From Ilex aquifolium (taxonomy: Eukaryota > Streptophyta > Magnoliopsida > Aquifoliales > Aquifoliaceae), in assembly GCA_951799425.1 (NCBI GenBank), contig OX637392.1:32944093-33008092 (forward strand): 64,000 nt of DNA, read 5' to 3'. The notes under the pieces were generated by a model. The model was not told the DNA's origin. It worked only from the letters and a program-made list of their open reading frames with translations, and made no database searches. Made by a program: the position numbers and the translations under genes. Positions 34,090-46,000 of this stretch are shown one piece after another (positions within the stretch are counted from its first letter, which is position 1; each line of letters starts with the position of its first letter).

Positions 34090-35102
34090 CTACTCATAGT
34101 CCTCGTCTCCAATTTCCTCCTCATCACTCTCATCATCACTCTCCTCCTCGTTGTCACTCGATTCTTCATCATCAGAACCCTCCACGTCGGCGATAGTAGA
34201 AGCCATAGGTGCAGTGGTCCAATCGGAGGAGGTGGAGGTCAACCAGGGATCGACTTGCCCTGAAAGGTGTGCTCAAAGATCCAGGTCACCATCAGTGAAA
34301 GCCCATACATCGTCCTCTCCAAGGCGTCTAGGCGCTGTGGAACTGTACTGACCGGGACAGAGGTGGAAGGCCCAGAAGTAGACGGCCCAGCAGAGGATGG
34401 CTCAGGTCCCGAGGCTCTAACTCTCTCATCCCTAGTCCTTGCTGCCCTCTTACTGCTACTCGATTTCCCAATAGCGCCAACCTCAGGAGGCAGCAGCACA
34501 TCATGTGCATAGGCCTTGACCTTGCTGTTGGAGCACATCCTAGTGACTAAGTTGGCGAATCAGAGATTCGCCTTCGGCTTTGCAGCCTGAGCGAACTCCT
34601 TCATGAATTCCCATATTAATAGAGCCACGTCCATTCTCTTCCCGGTCATGGATGCATGGAGAAGAGCGAGCTTCTCCACATTAGGGTTCTTCTCCGCACC
34701 CCGATGGCTCAGATTGTAGTGCAGGATCTTGTTCATGACCCCGTAGGAGTGCTTGAGGCCCCCGACTAAAGTTGTCCCTTTGAATTGGGTCGGGTCCTCA
34801 TAGGTAAGTTGTACATACTCAGGGAGTGTTTTTCTCCCTTAGACATTGTGTGGGTAGATCAGGGTGTTAGGGGGAGGTCTCTGGTATTTCATCAAGGTCG
34901 CTATCAAATCTGGGGTCACATCAAACGTCTTCCCCCTCACATTCGTCCTAAGAATACAACCATCCTCATCTACCACATTCAACTTCCTATAGAACTCCCT
35001 ACACAATGCTAGGTTATACCCGCTAACTGGCTCAAACCAAAGAGGGTTAAACATGGAATTTTTAACAAAGAGGGTTGTTCCGAGTGAATGACTTTTTTTC
35101 AA
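34090..35102 (-). pseudogene. Large 3' ORF of element C, plant-transposon-protein-like, acidic tail
   Basis: From the ATG at 35102 the frame encodes FEPVSGYNLALCREFYRKL, NVRGKTFDVTPDLIATLM and, after a TAG at about 34836-34838, KILHYNLSHRGAEKNP and HASMTGKRMDVALLIWEF. These are hallmarks of the 'putative plant transposon protein' family. After a second stop near 34557 comes a part rich in S, P and R (34538-34239). A one-base shift near 34265 then leads into a strongly acidic C-terminus (GSDDEESSDNEEESDDES..., ending at a TAG at 34090-34092). Total about 337 codons with two stops and one frameshift. It lies on the pol strand between pol and the 3' LTR. The role of these proteins is unknown; no membrane segment is seen. 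Confidence 0.7.
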
Positions 35103-36293
35103 AACAATTTCACCATCACTTTTTCGTTTTCTTTCTTTTCCTTAACATTTTCCTTTTTCTTTTCTCATTATTTTCTTCTTTCACCCATTTCTCTCTCCTT
35201 TTTCTTGGATTTCTCATTCTTTTTCATTCAACATTTTTGAAATCTGCATCATTCATCCCTTTTGCTGGGTTTTCGCACCACTATTCCTTCTTTTTTTATG
35301 GTCAATCTTGGTCAGCTCTCGGAACAACCAAGGTGTGACAAATTTTTATCATTTTGCACTGGCTTGGTTAAATGTGTGGCATGAAAACGAATTTTCAACA
35401 AGGCTCAAACATGGCACTAAGGATAGAATTTCACAAGACAAAGGCTAAGGCTCAAAGAAATCAAAAATGGCCTAAGATCATATGTAGATAAGCATGAGGG
35501 AGATTATGCATTTCAAAACAAATCAATCAACTACCCAAATGCACTCTAACCAAAAACAAGCATAATGAGATTATTGAATAAATTTGAAATTTGAAGAATT
35601 TATTCCTTGAGTAAATGTAAGTTCCCTCCAACAAGGATTGACACTAAAGCTCTCATGGGTACTTATTCATCTCCACTATTTATGTCAAGCTCTAAAATGT
35701 GAACTGAATCCATAAATTGTCGAAACTACACATTCATTGTGCACTTATGGGTGAGTTCAAAAGCAAACACATATGTGATACTCTTAGCAATAGGATAAAC
35801 TTCTATGACGCTCTCAGTTATCCAAAGTTCAAAGCAACGATCAACATATCAATAAGCCCACAATACTTTGAATAATGGAATATGGTTCAAAATTCAGATA
35901 TTTTTCACAAAAATTTTCAAATTTTCCACATATTTTGCAACTATTCTACAAAAATTAGGTCAAATATGTGAATGGTGAATTTCACCACAAAATGGTATCA
36001 TCAAACAAAAATTTTCACAAAAAAAATTGGTGTATCATACAAAATTGTGCACCTCATCCCCAACTTGACTCATGCATTGTCCTCAATGCAACAAAAAAGA
36101 TATGGTATGCAATGAAAGACTTAAAAAGATGAGTAGGGTTAGAGAACACCTCGCATTGAGCTTTGACAAAAAAAAATACCGTAATCTGCACATCTAATGA
36201 GAAAATTACACACGGATGAAAGTAAATAAACAAAATAACTTGGAAAGTAAATGTTAAAAGAAAACAAATGTACACTAAAATCTACATTAACAA
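35103..36293 (-). other. Non-coding spacer of element C
   Basis: It holds the conserved post-pol motif (36051-36092), a stretch similar to 300-700 of element 1 (35340-35760) and a pyrimidine-rich run (35095-35290) before the 3' ORF. The counterpart of the small CCHC ORF found in elements 1 and 2 is not present here. Confidence 0.6.
36051..36092 (-). promoter_or_regulatory. Conserved post-pol motif, element C
   Basis: The minus strand reads GCATTGaggaCAATGC, then AGTTGGGGATGAGGTG. The hairpin arms are conserved with elements 1 and 2. Confidence 0.5.
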
Positions 36294-37792
36294 TTAATCC
36301 TCCAAAAGGTCCAGGTAAACCGGATCCACCAACTCTTCATCCACCTTTTGAGCCTCAAAACCCTCGAAGAATGGCTTAACTCTTTGGCCATTGACCTTGA
36401 ATGTTTTACCATCCTCAAGGTTTGTGATTTCCACGGCTCCATTGGGGTAGGCCACCTTGACAAGATAAGGGCCATCCCAATGAGATCGGAGTTTCCCTTG
36501 AAAGATAGAGAGTCGAGAATTATACAATAGCACTTTTTATCCTGGCTCGAATGTCTTTCTTACGATGGATTTATCATGAAAAATCTTAGCCCCTTCTTTG
36601 GAAATTTTTTAGCTCTCATATGCATCTCTACGGATCTCTTCTAATTCATTCAACTCCAATTTCCTATTCTCTTCGACTATTCTCAAGTTAAAGTTCAAGG
36701 TCTTGATGGCCCAATAAACCTTTTGTTCCATTTCTACCGGCAAATGGCAAGCCTTGTCATAGACTAGCCTATAGGGTGACATACCTAGAATGGTCTTGTA
36801 CGCAGTGCGGTAAGCCCATGGGGCATCGGTCAACCTAAGTGATCAATCCTTCTTATTAGGGTTCACCGTTTTCTCTAGGATGTTCTTGATCTCCCTATTG
36901 GCCAACTCGGCTTGGCCATTGGTCTGTATGTGATAAGCGGTGGACACTTTGTGTGTGACGCCATACTTATGCATTAAGGATGCAAATGGCCTATTGCAGA
37001 AATGAGAACCACCGTCACTTATCATTGCTCGAGGCATCCCAAACCTCGAAAAAATGTTTTCTTTGAGGAATTTGATCACGACCCGGTGGTCATTGGTCTT
37101 GGTTGGGATAGCCTCTACCCACTTGGACGCATAGTCCACTGCTAACAAAATATGGGGGTAGCCAAAAGACATAGGGAATGGACCTATGAAGTCAATGCCC
37201 CAACAATCGAATATCTCAATTGCTAACACAGGAGACAAGGGCATCATATTCATATGGGTCACACTACCTAATCTTTGGCACCTATTGCATTCCTTGCAAA
37301 ATGAAACACAATCCTTAATTAAAGAAGGCCAATAAAAAATGGATTGCAAAACCTTAGCCGAAGTCTTTTTGGAAGAGAAGTGTCCACCGCACGCTTCAAA
37401 TGGCAGAATGCAAGGACGTCCCGTTGTTCATTCTCAGGTACACATCTTCTCATGAGTTGGTCAGGGCAGTATTTGAAAAAGTATGGGTTATTGAAGTAAA
37501 AGTATTTCACATCCGCCATAAATCTCTGTCTATCCTCCAGGCTCCAGTACGGTGGAATTTGTCCTATAGGAAGATAATTGCAAATGTCAGCATACCAAGG
37601 ACAAAGAGAATGAATGGAAAATAAATGCTCGCCAGGAAAAGAGTCAGGGATAGGAATATGCTCTCCGGAATCTTGAACTACAAGTCGGGACAAATGGTCC
37701 GCCGCCACATTCTCAACTCCCTTTTTGTCTTTGATTGTCAAGTTGAATTCTTGTAGGAAGAGGATCCACCTAATGAGTCTCAGTTTTGCGTC
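36294..37792 (-). pseudogene. Element C pol, end of RNase H and integrase
   Basis: Open pieces 37741-37319, 37349-36843, 36833-36609 and 36533-36294 form one integrase region broken by small indels and stops. KKGVENVAADHLSRL ends RNase H. The zinc-binding region ends [11 protein letters not shown]. The core residues are present in [16 protein letters not shown] and QAELANREI. The C-terminus shows [12 protein letters not shown]. The pol stop is at 36294. No chromodomain is seen. Confidence 0.88.
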
Positions 37793-38974
37793 CTACTTAG
37801 ACAAAAGATACTTCAAATCAGAGTGATTAGTGTAGACTACAATAGGTGAACCAATGATGTAAGACCGAAATTTATCCAATGCAAATACTACGGCAAGTAA
37901 CTCTTTTTCGGTGGTAGTGTAATTCATTTGTGCCTCATTTAAAGTCTTACTACCGTAGTTTATTACATATGGTCTCTTGTCTTCCCGTTGACCAAATACA
38001 GCGCCGACCGCGTAGTCACTCGCGTCGCACATGAGCTCAAATGGTAAATCCCACTTTGGTGGTCGCATAATTGGAGGTGTAGTGAGCATGCTTTTGAGTT
38101 TTTTAAATGATGCCTCACAATTATCCGACCAAATAAATGGGACATCTTTGGATAGAAAATTGGTCAAGGGTCGTGCCAATGCACTAAAATCTTTTATAAA
38201 ATGACGATAAAAGCCGGCATGGCCAAGAAACGACCTAATGTTTTTGACGACCTTTGGCGTAGGGAGGTTGGAAATTGCATCAACCTCTGATTTGTCAACT
38301 TCAATCCCCTTTACAGAAACGATGTGCTCGAGCACTATCCCTTGTGTCACCATGAAGTGGCACTTCTCCCAGTTAAGAACCAAATTCTTCTCCTCACATC
38401 TCTCAAGTACTCTCTCCAAGTTCTCCAAACAACCTTCAAATGAGTCCCCAAATACGGAAAAGTCATCCATGAAGACTTCCACAATTCTCTCCACCATGTC
38501 GCTGAAAATTCCCATCACACATCTTTGAAACGTCTCTGGGGCATTATACAACCCAATTGGCATTCGGCGATATGCGAAGGTGCTGAAGGGACACGTGAAT
38601 GTAGTCTTCTCTTGGTCTTTCAAAGCGATCTCAATTTGATTGTAGCCGGAGTAGCCATCCAAGAAACAATAAAACAAGTGTCTGGTTACTCTTTCCAATA
38701 CTTGGTCAAGGAATGGCAAAGGGAAGTGATCATTTCTTGTGCAAGAGTTGAGTTTTCGATAGTCGATACACACTTTCCATCCGGTGACTACTCTAGTCGG
38801 AATCAACTCATTGTCCTCATTTGCAACCACGGTGACCCCCGATTTCTTGGGCACTACTTGAGTGGGACTCACCCATTTACTGTCGGCAATTGGAAAGATG
38901 ATGCCCACATCAAATAGTTTGAGTACCTCATCCCTCACGACATCCTTCATGATAAGATTTAGCCTTCTTTGTGG
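37793..38974 (-). pseudogene. Element C pol, reverse transcriptase and RNase H
   Basis: An open frame of 385 codons (38950-37793) has KWVSPTQVVPKK, GWKVCIDYRKLN, DGYSGYNQI and the catalytic box VFMDD, then the RNase H blocks FELMCDASD and [16 protein letters not shown]. One residue change stands out: the FGLCNAP block of element 1 reads IGLYNAP here, at a normally conserved position. The frame is separated from the protease part by a stop or shift near 38960 and closes with a stop at 37793. Confidence 0.9.
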
Positions 38975-40132
38975 TTATCGGGACGGCTTGTAGTCTTCTT
39001 CTAGGTAGATGCGGTGTGTGCAAATGAGGGGGCTTATCCTTTTGATATCGGCAATCGTCCAACCAATTGCTCCCTTGTGCCACTTTAACAATTTCAATAG
39101 ATCATCTTCTTGCTTCGACTCCAATGAAGAACTTATGACTATCGGGAATGTTTTGTTCTCCCCGAGAAAAGCATACTTGAGAGTAGAAGGTAGTGGCTTC
39201 AACTCCAAGGTGGGTGTTTTTTCAGTGGATGGAAAAATTCTCTTCTCTTGCTGTGGAAGCTTCTCAAATGTTGGGGTCCATTTTTCTACCCCTTGTAAAC
39301 TTTTCGGCTCCTCTTGATCAACAATCTCCTCCTCCCCCAACTTCAAAGTGCTCAATAGCTCCAAGTGATCCTCCAACAAGGTGTCAATCCAATTGATCTC
39401 ATGTACTTCTTCATCGTCACCCGGTTGCTTGCACAAGTTAAACATGTTGTGGTCCATTGTCATATTCCCGAATGCAAGCTTCATTAGTCCATTCCTGCAA
39501 TTAATCACGGCATTAGAAGTAGCAAGGAACGGCCTAACTAGTATGACAGGAATTTGTGAGCTAAGGTTAACAACCAGATGAGTATCAAGTACAATCAAAT
39601 CAACAGGGAAATAGAAATTATCAACTTGAACTAAGACATCCTCAACTACTTCCCTCGGTGTTCTAACGGTGCGATCCGCCAATTGAAGAGTGATTGGAGT
39701 TGGCTTCAACTCTTCAAGTTGGAGTTGTTGGTACAATGAATATGGTAGTAGATTGACACTTGCCCCCAAGTCAAGAAGTGTTTGCTCCACCTGACAATTT
39801 TCTATTGTGATAGCAATGGTTGGGCAGTCGGGGTCTTTGAACTTTGGCGGTGTGTTGGTCCTCAAGATTGAGCTCACTTGTTCGGTGAGGAATGCCTTCT
39901 TGTGTACGTTCAACTTCCTCTTCACGGTACACAAATCTTTCAAAATCTTTGCACATGATGGGATTTGCTTTATTGCATTGAGGAGTGGGATGTTGATTTT
40001 CACCTGCTTAAACATTTCAATAATGTCAAAATAGTTAGCCACCTTTACGGGTGGCTTCAGACGTTGGGGAAAAGGGGCCGGAATGGGACATGCATGCACA
40101 TTAACATCAACAAATTTTTCTTTTTCACTCAC
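38975..40132 (-). pseudogene. Element C pol, protease and start of RT
   Basis: A 385-codon open frame contains ACPIPAPFPQRLKPP (linker), LLDLGASVNLLPYSLYQQL (protease active site D-L-G-A-S) and VILVRPFLATSNAVINC, then the region leading into RT with GWTIADIKRISPLICTHRI. The upstream linker with LRSGKQIDKTI lies at about 40200-40250 and is separated by a TAG at about 40153. Confidence 0.88.
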
Positions 40133-40318
40133 CTCACGTCCCTCGGAATTTTCCTAAATCTCTTTTTCTTTTTCCAATGTGGCCTTTGGTGAGACTTTTG
40201 GAAAAATGGTCTTGTCAATTTGTTTGCCACTCCTAAGGGTGGTGACCGCCTTGAGTTGCTCAGAACTCTCTTTTGTGGGCTCGGATGACTCTATCACATG
40301 TTGACCCCTAGGGTTCTC

Positions 40319-41903
40319 TTAGGGTTGAGCGGAGAATTTTCCCTTCTCTTGTTGTGACGACCCTATGGCATTGGTCAATTTTGTGATTTGAGTCTGAATG
40401 TCATTAAAAGCGGCGGCGATTTGATTGTTAATGGTGGTTTGTCTTTGAATGAATTGGTGCATGACATCCTCCAAATTTATTTTATGAGGCAGTTGGTAGG
40501 TGGGTGGGTTGGATGGTCTTTGTTGACCAAAACTTTGTGGAGGTGGGTTTTGTGAAAACCCTTGTGGATTGGACCGGGGGTATTGGGAGCTAGACGAAGG
40601 ACCTTGACCATGGTATTGATTTTGCTTGGGAGGCATAGGAGGTGAGTATGAACTAGACCCGTGAGGAATGGGATTATCATTCTTCCAACTAAAGTTCGGG
40701 TGATTACTCCAACCCGGATTGTATGTATTAGAGTGTGGGGAGAATGATTGCCTACTTTGATTGAAGGCATTGACTTGTTCATGGTACACCTCTTTAAGTG
40801 CCGGAATGTTGGGGCACTCTGATATGGAATGCTCAACACTCTCACAAATATAGCAAAACTCCTTAGTCTTGGAAACGTTGGACACCTCACGTCTCCTATT
40901 GACCTCAAGACTCTCCACTTTTCGAGACAATTTGGTGATTTTGGAAAGCAAGTCTTCCCAATACCTTAAATCGTACATCCCTCCCCCGCTTGGTTGATTA
41001 CTACCCAGAGAAGACCTCGGTACATCGGCAGGATCCGTGATATCACAAGATTGTGCATTTTATGCCAATGTATTGAAGTACTCTAGGGCCTCATCGGGAT
41101 CCTTGTTTAAAAACTCCCCATTGCACATCATGTCGATGGCCCGGTATAATCCCTTCATAGAAGAAACTCACCAATTGCAATGGTTCAAGACCATGATGTG
41201 GAATGGATTGTAGTAATTCCTTGTAGCGATCCCAACATTGATAAAATTGCTCATTGGGCTTTTCCGAAAAATTTTGGATTTGCTTTTTAAGAGCCGTGGT
41301 CTTGGGCACTGGAAACAATTTGTTCAAAAACTCGGAAAGCATTTGTGTCCAAGAGCTTATTGATCGATGCTTCAAGGAATTCAACCACGTTTTGGCTTTG
41401 TCTTTAATGGAAAAAGGGAACAATTTCATGCGAGCTATGTCTTCCATGGCATGATTAGTGAGGAAGGTTGCAACTATTTCCTCAAATTCCTTAATGTGCA
41501 AATAAGGATTTTCTCTTTCAATTCCATGGAATTGAGGAAGTAGTTGTAACATTTCCGGTTTACAAGGAAGGCATGAGCTTGGACCGGTAAAAGAATGCAT
41601 AAGGGAGTGGTGCTACGAGTGCATTGACCTCGCCGGAGGATCAATTGAAATATTGTTTCCTTCATTCCTAGGAAGGGGAAAATGAATTCGCGGGTTTGGC
41701 ATTCTAGGGTTTTGCATTCCCCCACCCCTTGGAACATTAGCCTCCTCATCCTCGAAGTTATCACCGGCATCCTCTGGTGGGTCTTGGTCAAGATTCATAT
41801 TAGCTTCTAGGGGTTGTCTAACCAATCTATTTTGGTCGTCCCGTCCCCACATGCAAAAATAATAACTATAATTGAAATGAAAAGTAAACAAAAGTATATA
41901 CAA
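40319..41903 (-). pseudogene. Element C gag
   Basis: Pieces 41903-41613, 41600-41091 and 40978-40319. The first has an acidic N-terminal region, the second the capsid core (YLHIKEFEEIV, IKDKAKTWLNSL, FYQCWDRYKELLQSIPHH) and the third a zinc knuckle CYICESVEHSISEC (C-x2-C-x4-H-x4-C) followed by a long P, Q and S-rich tail. Small indels near 41600 and 41091-40978 break the frame. Layout and knuckle match the gag of elements 1 and 2. Confidence 0.88.
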
Positions 41904-41987
41904 GGAGCAACGTACCTCGGCCCGTAATAAGAATCATGGGACTTACCTTCGTTGTCTGAAATCACCTTCTAATTCAACACTTTGCCT

Positions 41988-42005
41988 TCCCCGACAACGA
42001 TGCCA
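41988..42005 (-). other. Primer-binding site of element C
   Basis: The minus strand reads TGGCATCGTTGTCGGGGA, two transitions from the Athila-type TGGCGCCGTTGCCGGGGA. It lies 4 nt from the LTR at 42010. Confidence 0.85.
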
Positions 42006-42009
42006 AAAA

Positions 42010-43719
42010 TGCTTGAGTGCTTGCTCCCTAATCTCTGAACACGAACCCTCAAATGTGTATATGGATTATATGAGTACGTGAGTGTCACTCTCCCTCAGGT
42101 TCGATGCTAGAAATAGGAAAAACGTGTGTGTGGATGAAAATGTGTGTGTGTGCAAAAGTGCTCTCCAAGCGTAGAGAGCCTTTCGATGTTGTGTTTTACT
42201 TGGAATGGCGTACTCCAAGGTCGTCTCCTCAGGGAAGGTTGGTCAAATTGTGGTGAAGGTGATTTTGTAAAAATGGAAAAGTGTAAAATCTTGTGAATTG
42301 GTGTTGGGTGAGTGAAGATTGCTGGTAAAATGAAAAAAAAAACAAGGTTGGCTAATCCGAAGAGGTCATTCCAATGGGAATACCAAATCAACTCAATTCA
42401 TTCAACCAATGGTGCCTAGGTGCTTGATTGATTCGTAGGAAATGAGAGACTAATGTAGAGAGTAGGCTCAAGCATACCCCGTGACAAGTCTGCGGTGTAT
42501 CAAGAGCTCACAACTACGTCCGCACTCAACCTAGTCAAACCAAGCACTTTGCACTACGAGGTAGAATGGAGAAGAGTTGATTTAGCATACCCAAGAGGAA
42601 GTTCCCCTTGGATTAGCCAAAAAAAAAAAAAGCTTAGCTACTCATGTTTAAAGTAAAAGCATTCATAATGTAAAGAGACATGTAGATGAAATGGATTGAA
42701 AATAGAGATGAAATGAAGCTTAGAACTTGTATTAATGCTAGGAGAAGGTAAACTACAAAGGAGAATTCATTTCATACCAAAATGGAAAGCTTAAAGACAA
42801 AACCCAGTTGAAAATATAAAAGTGCAAGAACATTGAATTAAACTTGATTACACTTGAAATAAAGGAGATTACAAATTAAGAAATGAAGATTACTAGTGAA
42901 ATATAACTTACTACAACTGAAATGGGTGAAGAAATTACAAAAATCTAAGCTTTCTCTCTCTAAACTGTCTTCTACCTTGGGAGCTTCTCTCTCTAAAAGT
43001 GCTGAACAATCCTGCGTAATGTCTTGAGAGTTGTGTAATTTTCGTCCATGAGAGCTCTATGGTCTGTGTGCTCTAGAGTTTCCATGATTGGAAGAGTTTG
43101 GATACCTGCACTGCCCATGCTCTTGACCAGCCTCCCTCTTTCTCTCTCCTCTTCATCCATACCTTTTCTTCCAAAATTTAGAATTTTGTGTAAGGATGGC
43201 ATGGTTGTAGGTAGAACATGTCAGGGCAGGTGTGGGAGAAGAATAGGTGGGCCCCCCAAGTTGGTAGAGTTTGAGTTGTAGGTGTCTGGCGTTTCTAGGC
43301 CAAACCTTCCGGAAGGTCGAAGCAAAACCATCCGGAAGGTCTTCTCCAGTATGCAAAACCTTCCAGAAGGTCGAAGCAAAACCTTCCGGAAGGTCTTGGC
43401 AGGGGCAGAGGTAGAAGTTGTCCAGTGTGCAAACCTTTCGGAAGGTTGATGTCCAAACCTTTCGGAAGGATTTCTCCTTATTTATCTTTTTCTTGATTTC
43501 TTCACCTTCTAAGCCTCCCGTTAAGCCACCCCTTCTTCTCCATTGTCTTTAAGCATTATGATGAGGGCTTAACTCAAGCCATTTCCTATTCCTTATCTGC
43601 AATTGCACAGAAACTTCATTAATTGTTAGATTAATTGCATTTTCTCCCATTTTTACCACAAATTCAAGTATAAAAAGGGTGCAAATGTATACATGATGTG
43701 CAATATTTTGTGCTAATCA
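42010..43719 (-). repeat. 5' LTR of element C (family C)
   Basis: Same ends as the 3' LTR (TGCTTGAGTG...GTGCTAATCA). It carries six ACCTTCCGGAAGGT copies or near copies at 43304-43470, one more than the left LTR. Confidence 0.93.
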
Positions 43720-43724
43720 GTTTC

Positions 43725-44350
43725 TAGTGCTCAACCTTGACCTACTAACATGTGATACATTTGCTAACAAAGTCTTCAACGTGTCTCTTCATCCCACTCC
43801 AATAATACTGGCGGCAAATATCATGGTACATCTTCGTGCCACCTTGATGCATAGCAAAACGGTAGCAATGAAACTCCCTAATGATCTCCTTTCTCAAATC
43901 CGTAGATTTGGGAACCATAACTCTTCCCCTGAACCGAAGACTACCATTAGCGTGAATGGCCCTCGTCACCTGTCCTCAACTGTACCCAGTCCATGATGGA
44001 TAATATCTCTGTGTTCTGCCCTTGGGACTTGATCACCCTGATCAGTAAGGAAGGCATAGCCACCAGACTTCCCAAAATACCTTGAGCTTGATCTGGATAG
44101 TTTAGTCCAAACTGTCCCACAGTCTCGAGCATTCACCACCCTCAGGAAGCTATACTAGCCATGACTCTCTGTGACTGTTGGCTGAGTGCATCAGCCACCA
44201 CATTTTCCTTACCAGAATAGTAATGCAAAGTGAATTCATAGTCCTCTAAGTACTCCGTCCACCTGCATTGCCTCATGTTAAGGTCCCGCTGTGTGAAGAT
44301 ATACTTCAAACTCTTGTGGTCTAAAAACACCTCGAATTGCTCTACATACA
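43725..44350 (-). pseudogene. T1 RNase H end and integrase zinc-binding domain
   Basis: RNase H end: [20 protein letters not shown] and [14 protein letters not shown] (44330-44142). Integrase N-terminus: the 43969-43745 frame with EFHCYRFAMHQGGTKM and FVSKCITC (H-H-C-C). The sequence next to element C reads VKVEH with TAG codons in place of the usual glutamines. The frame continues at 32036. Confidence 0.8.
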
Positions 44351-45600
44351 GATAGTGGTGTCATGCCTTTAAGGCAAAGACAATGGTTGCCAACTCCATG
44401 TCGTGTGTGGGGTAGTTCTATTCGTGACTCTTCAACTACCGTGAACCACCACCCTCCCGAATTGCATCAAAACCCATCAAAGTCCGTCCTTTAAGGCATC
44501 ACATTAGATTGTGTACCTCTGCCTTCTCTCTGGCACTATAAGGATGGGCGCTGAAGTAAGCCTCCTCTTCAACTCCTAGAATGCCCTCTCACATGAGTTA
44601 TCCCACTAGAACTTGCCCTTTTTCCTAGTCAGCCTAGTCATAGGTGCAGCTAGCCATGAGAAGTCCTCGATGAACGTTCGATAATATCCCGCCAATCCCA
44701 AGAAATTACATATCTCGTAGACTGAGTTCGGCCTCTCCCAGTTCATAACTGTCTCAACTTTCTCCAGGTACACTGACACACCCGAAACAGACACCACGCG
44801 TCCTAGAAATTTTACCTCAGTCAGCCAAAATTCACACTTGCTAAACTTGGCGTACAACTGATGGCCCCTCAAGGTCTAGAGAATGATCATCAAGAGACCC
44901 TCATGCTCCTCCTCAGACTTGGAGTAGATCAGGATGTCATCAACAAAGACCACGATAAACTGATCTAAGTAGGGTTGCAATACCCTATGCAAGAGATCCA
45001 TAAATGCCACCGGGACATTCGTCAATCCAAATGGCATAACCATGAACTCGAAATGCCTTTATCGTGTCCTAAACACAGTCTTAGGGATATTAGCCTTGCT
45101 AATCCTCAACTGATAGTATCCCGTGCGTAGATCTATTTTGGAGTAGACCTATGCCTCTCTCAGTTGATCAAATAAATCATCTATACGCAACAATGGGTAC
45201 TTGTTCTTGATGGTGACCCGATTCAGTTGTCGGTAAGCGATACATAGCCTAAGGGTCATGTCCTTCTTCTTGGCAAATAGCATTGGAGCGCCCAAAGGTG
45301 AAATACTCTGTCTAATAAATCCCTTGTCCAACAATTCTTGTAACTGGACCTTGAGTTCTTGCAACTCCGCCGGTGCCATCCTATGCGGCATCATAGAAAT
45401 AAGGGATACACCGGGTTGTAACTCAATAGTAAAGTCTACATCTCGATGTAAAGTTAATCCCAATAACTCGTCTGGGAAAACATCTGCATACTCATAAACT
45501 ACCCGAAGTAGACCCAACTCCTGTCTCGCCTCGTCCTCAAGTGTAAGGCTCATAAGTCAAGCCATCAACTATCCATGCCAATGAAAGTCATACATGGCTT
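44351..45600 (-). pseudogene. T1 reverse transcriptase
   Basis: The frame 45553-45149 contains [15 protein letters not shown] and the RT start ([21 protein letters not shown], then [31 protein letters not shown]). The catalytic box reads VVFVDD at about 44930-44950. The 44872-44606 frame holds LYAKFSKCEFW, VKFLGRVVS and NFLGLAGYYRTFIEDFS. Several frameshifts and stops separate these. The type is chromovirus RT, distinct from the VFMDD type of the Athila-like elements. Confidence 0.85.
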
Positions 45601-45637
45601 GGGGTAAAGCATCGTGCTTTTCTCCCTAAAATTTAAA

Positions 45638-46000
45638 TTAGACACCCTCTAGTGCATAAGCAGTAACCCTCTTCCAATCACAATCGATGACGACTCGATG
45701 TGGCGCTAACCAATCCATCCCGAGGATGACATCAAACTCCAACATGTTCATGACCCTAAGGTCCACAGTTAGTAGAATCCCTGAGATCTCTAACCCAGAC
45801 CCCCGACATATCTGATCAATGCGAACCCTAGCTCCTAGGGGAGAACTCACTTGCAATGATCCTTCTAAGGTCTCAACCTCTACGCCCAAATCATTTACAC
45901 ATGATGTAGCTATGAATGAATGAGATGCACCCAAATCAAATATTACCCTGGCCCATAAGCGAGAGAGTAGAAATGTACCTTGAATCACCGACTGATCCAC
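45638..46000 (-). pseudogene. T1 aspartic protease
   Basis: The open frame of 120 codons has VIFDLGASHSFIATS (active site D-L-G-A-S) and VILGMDWLAPHRVVIDC, the typical chromovirus protease flap and end. The upstream part of the frame is broken. Confidence 0.82.

Larger units (their letters stand above)
32037..43719 (-). mobile_element. Athila-like Ty3/gypsy retrotransposon, element C (both LTRs present)
   Basis: Two related LTRs (32037-33777 and 42010-43719), a PBS of the Athila type and a full set of gag, PR, RT, RNase H and INT on the minus strand, plus a long 3' ORF. Target-site duplication is GTCTC (32032-32036) and GTTTC (43720-43724), one mismatch. It splits the integrase of T1. By eye the LTRs differ at about 5 percent of positions plus an insertion of about 50 bp in the left one near 32700-32750, so it is not a very recent insertion. 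It is structurally the most complete element in the window. Confidence 0.93.
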
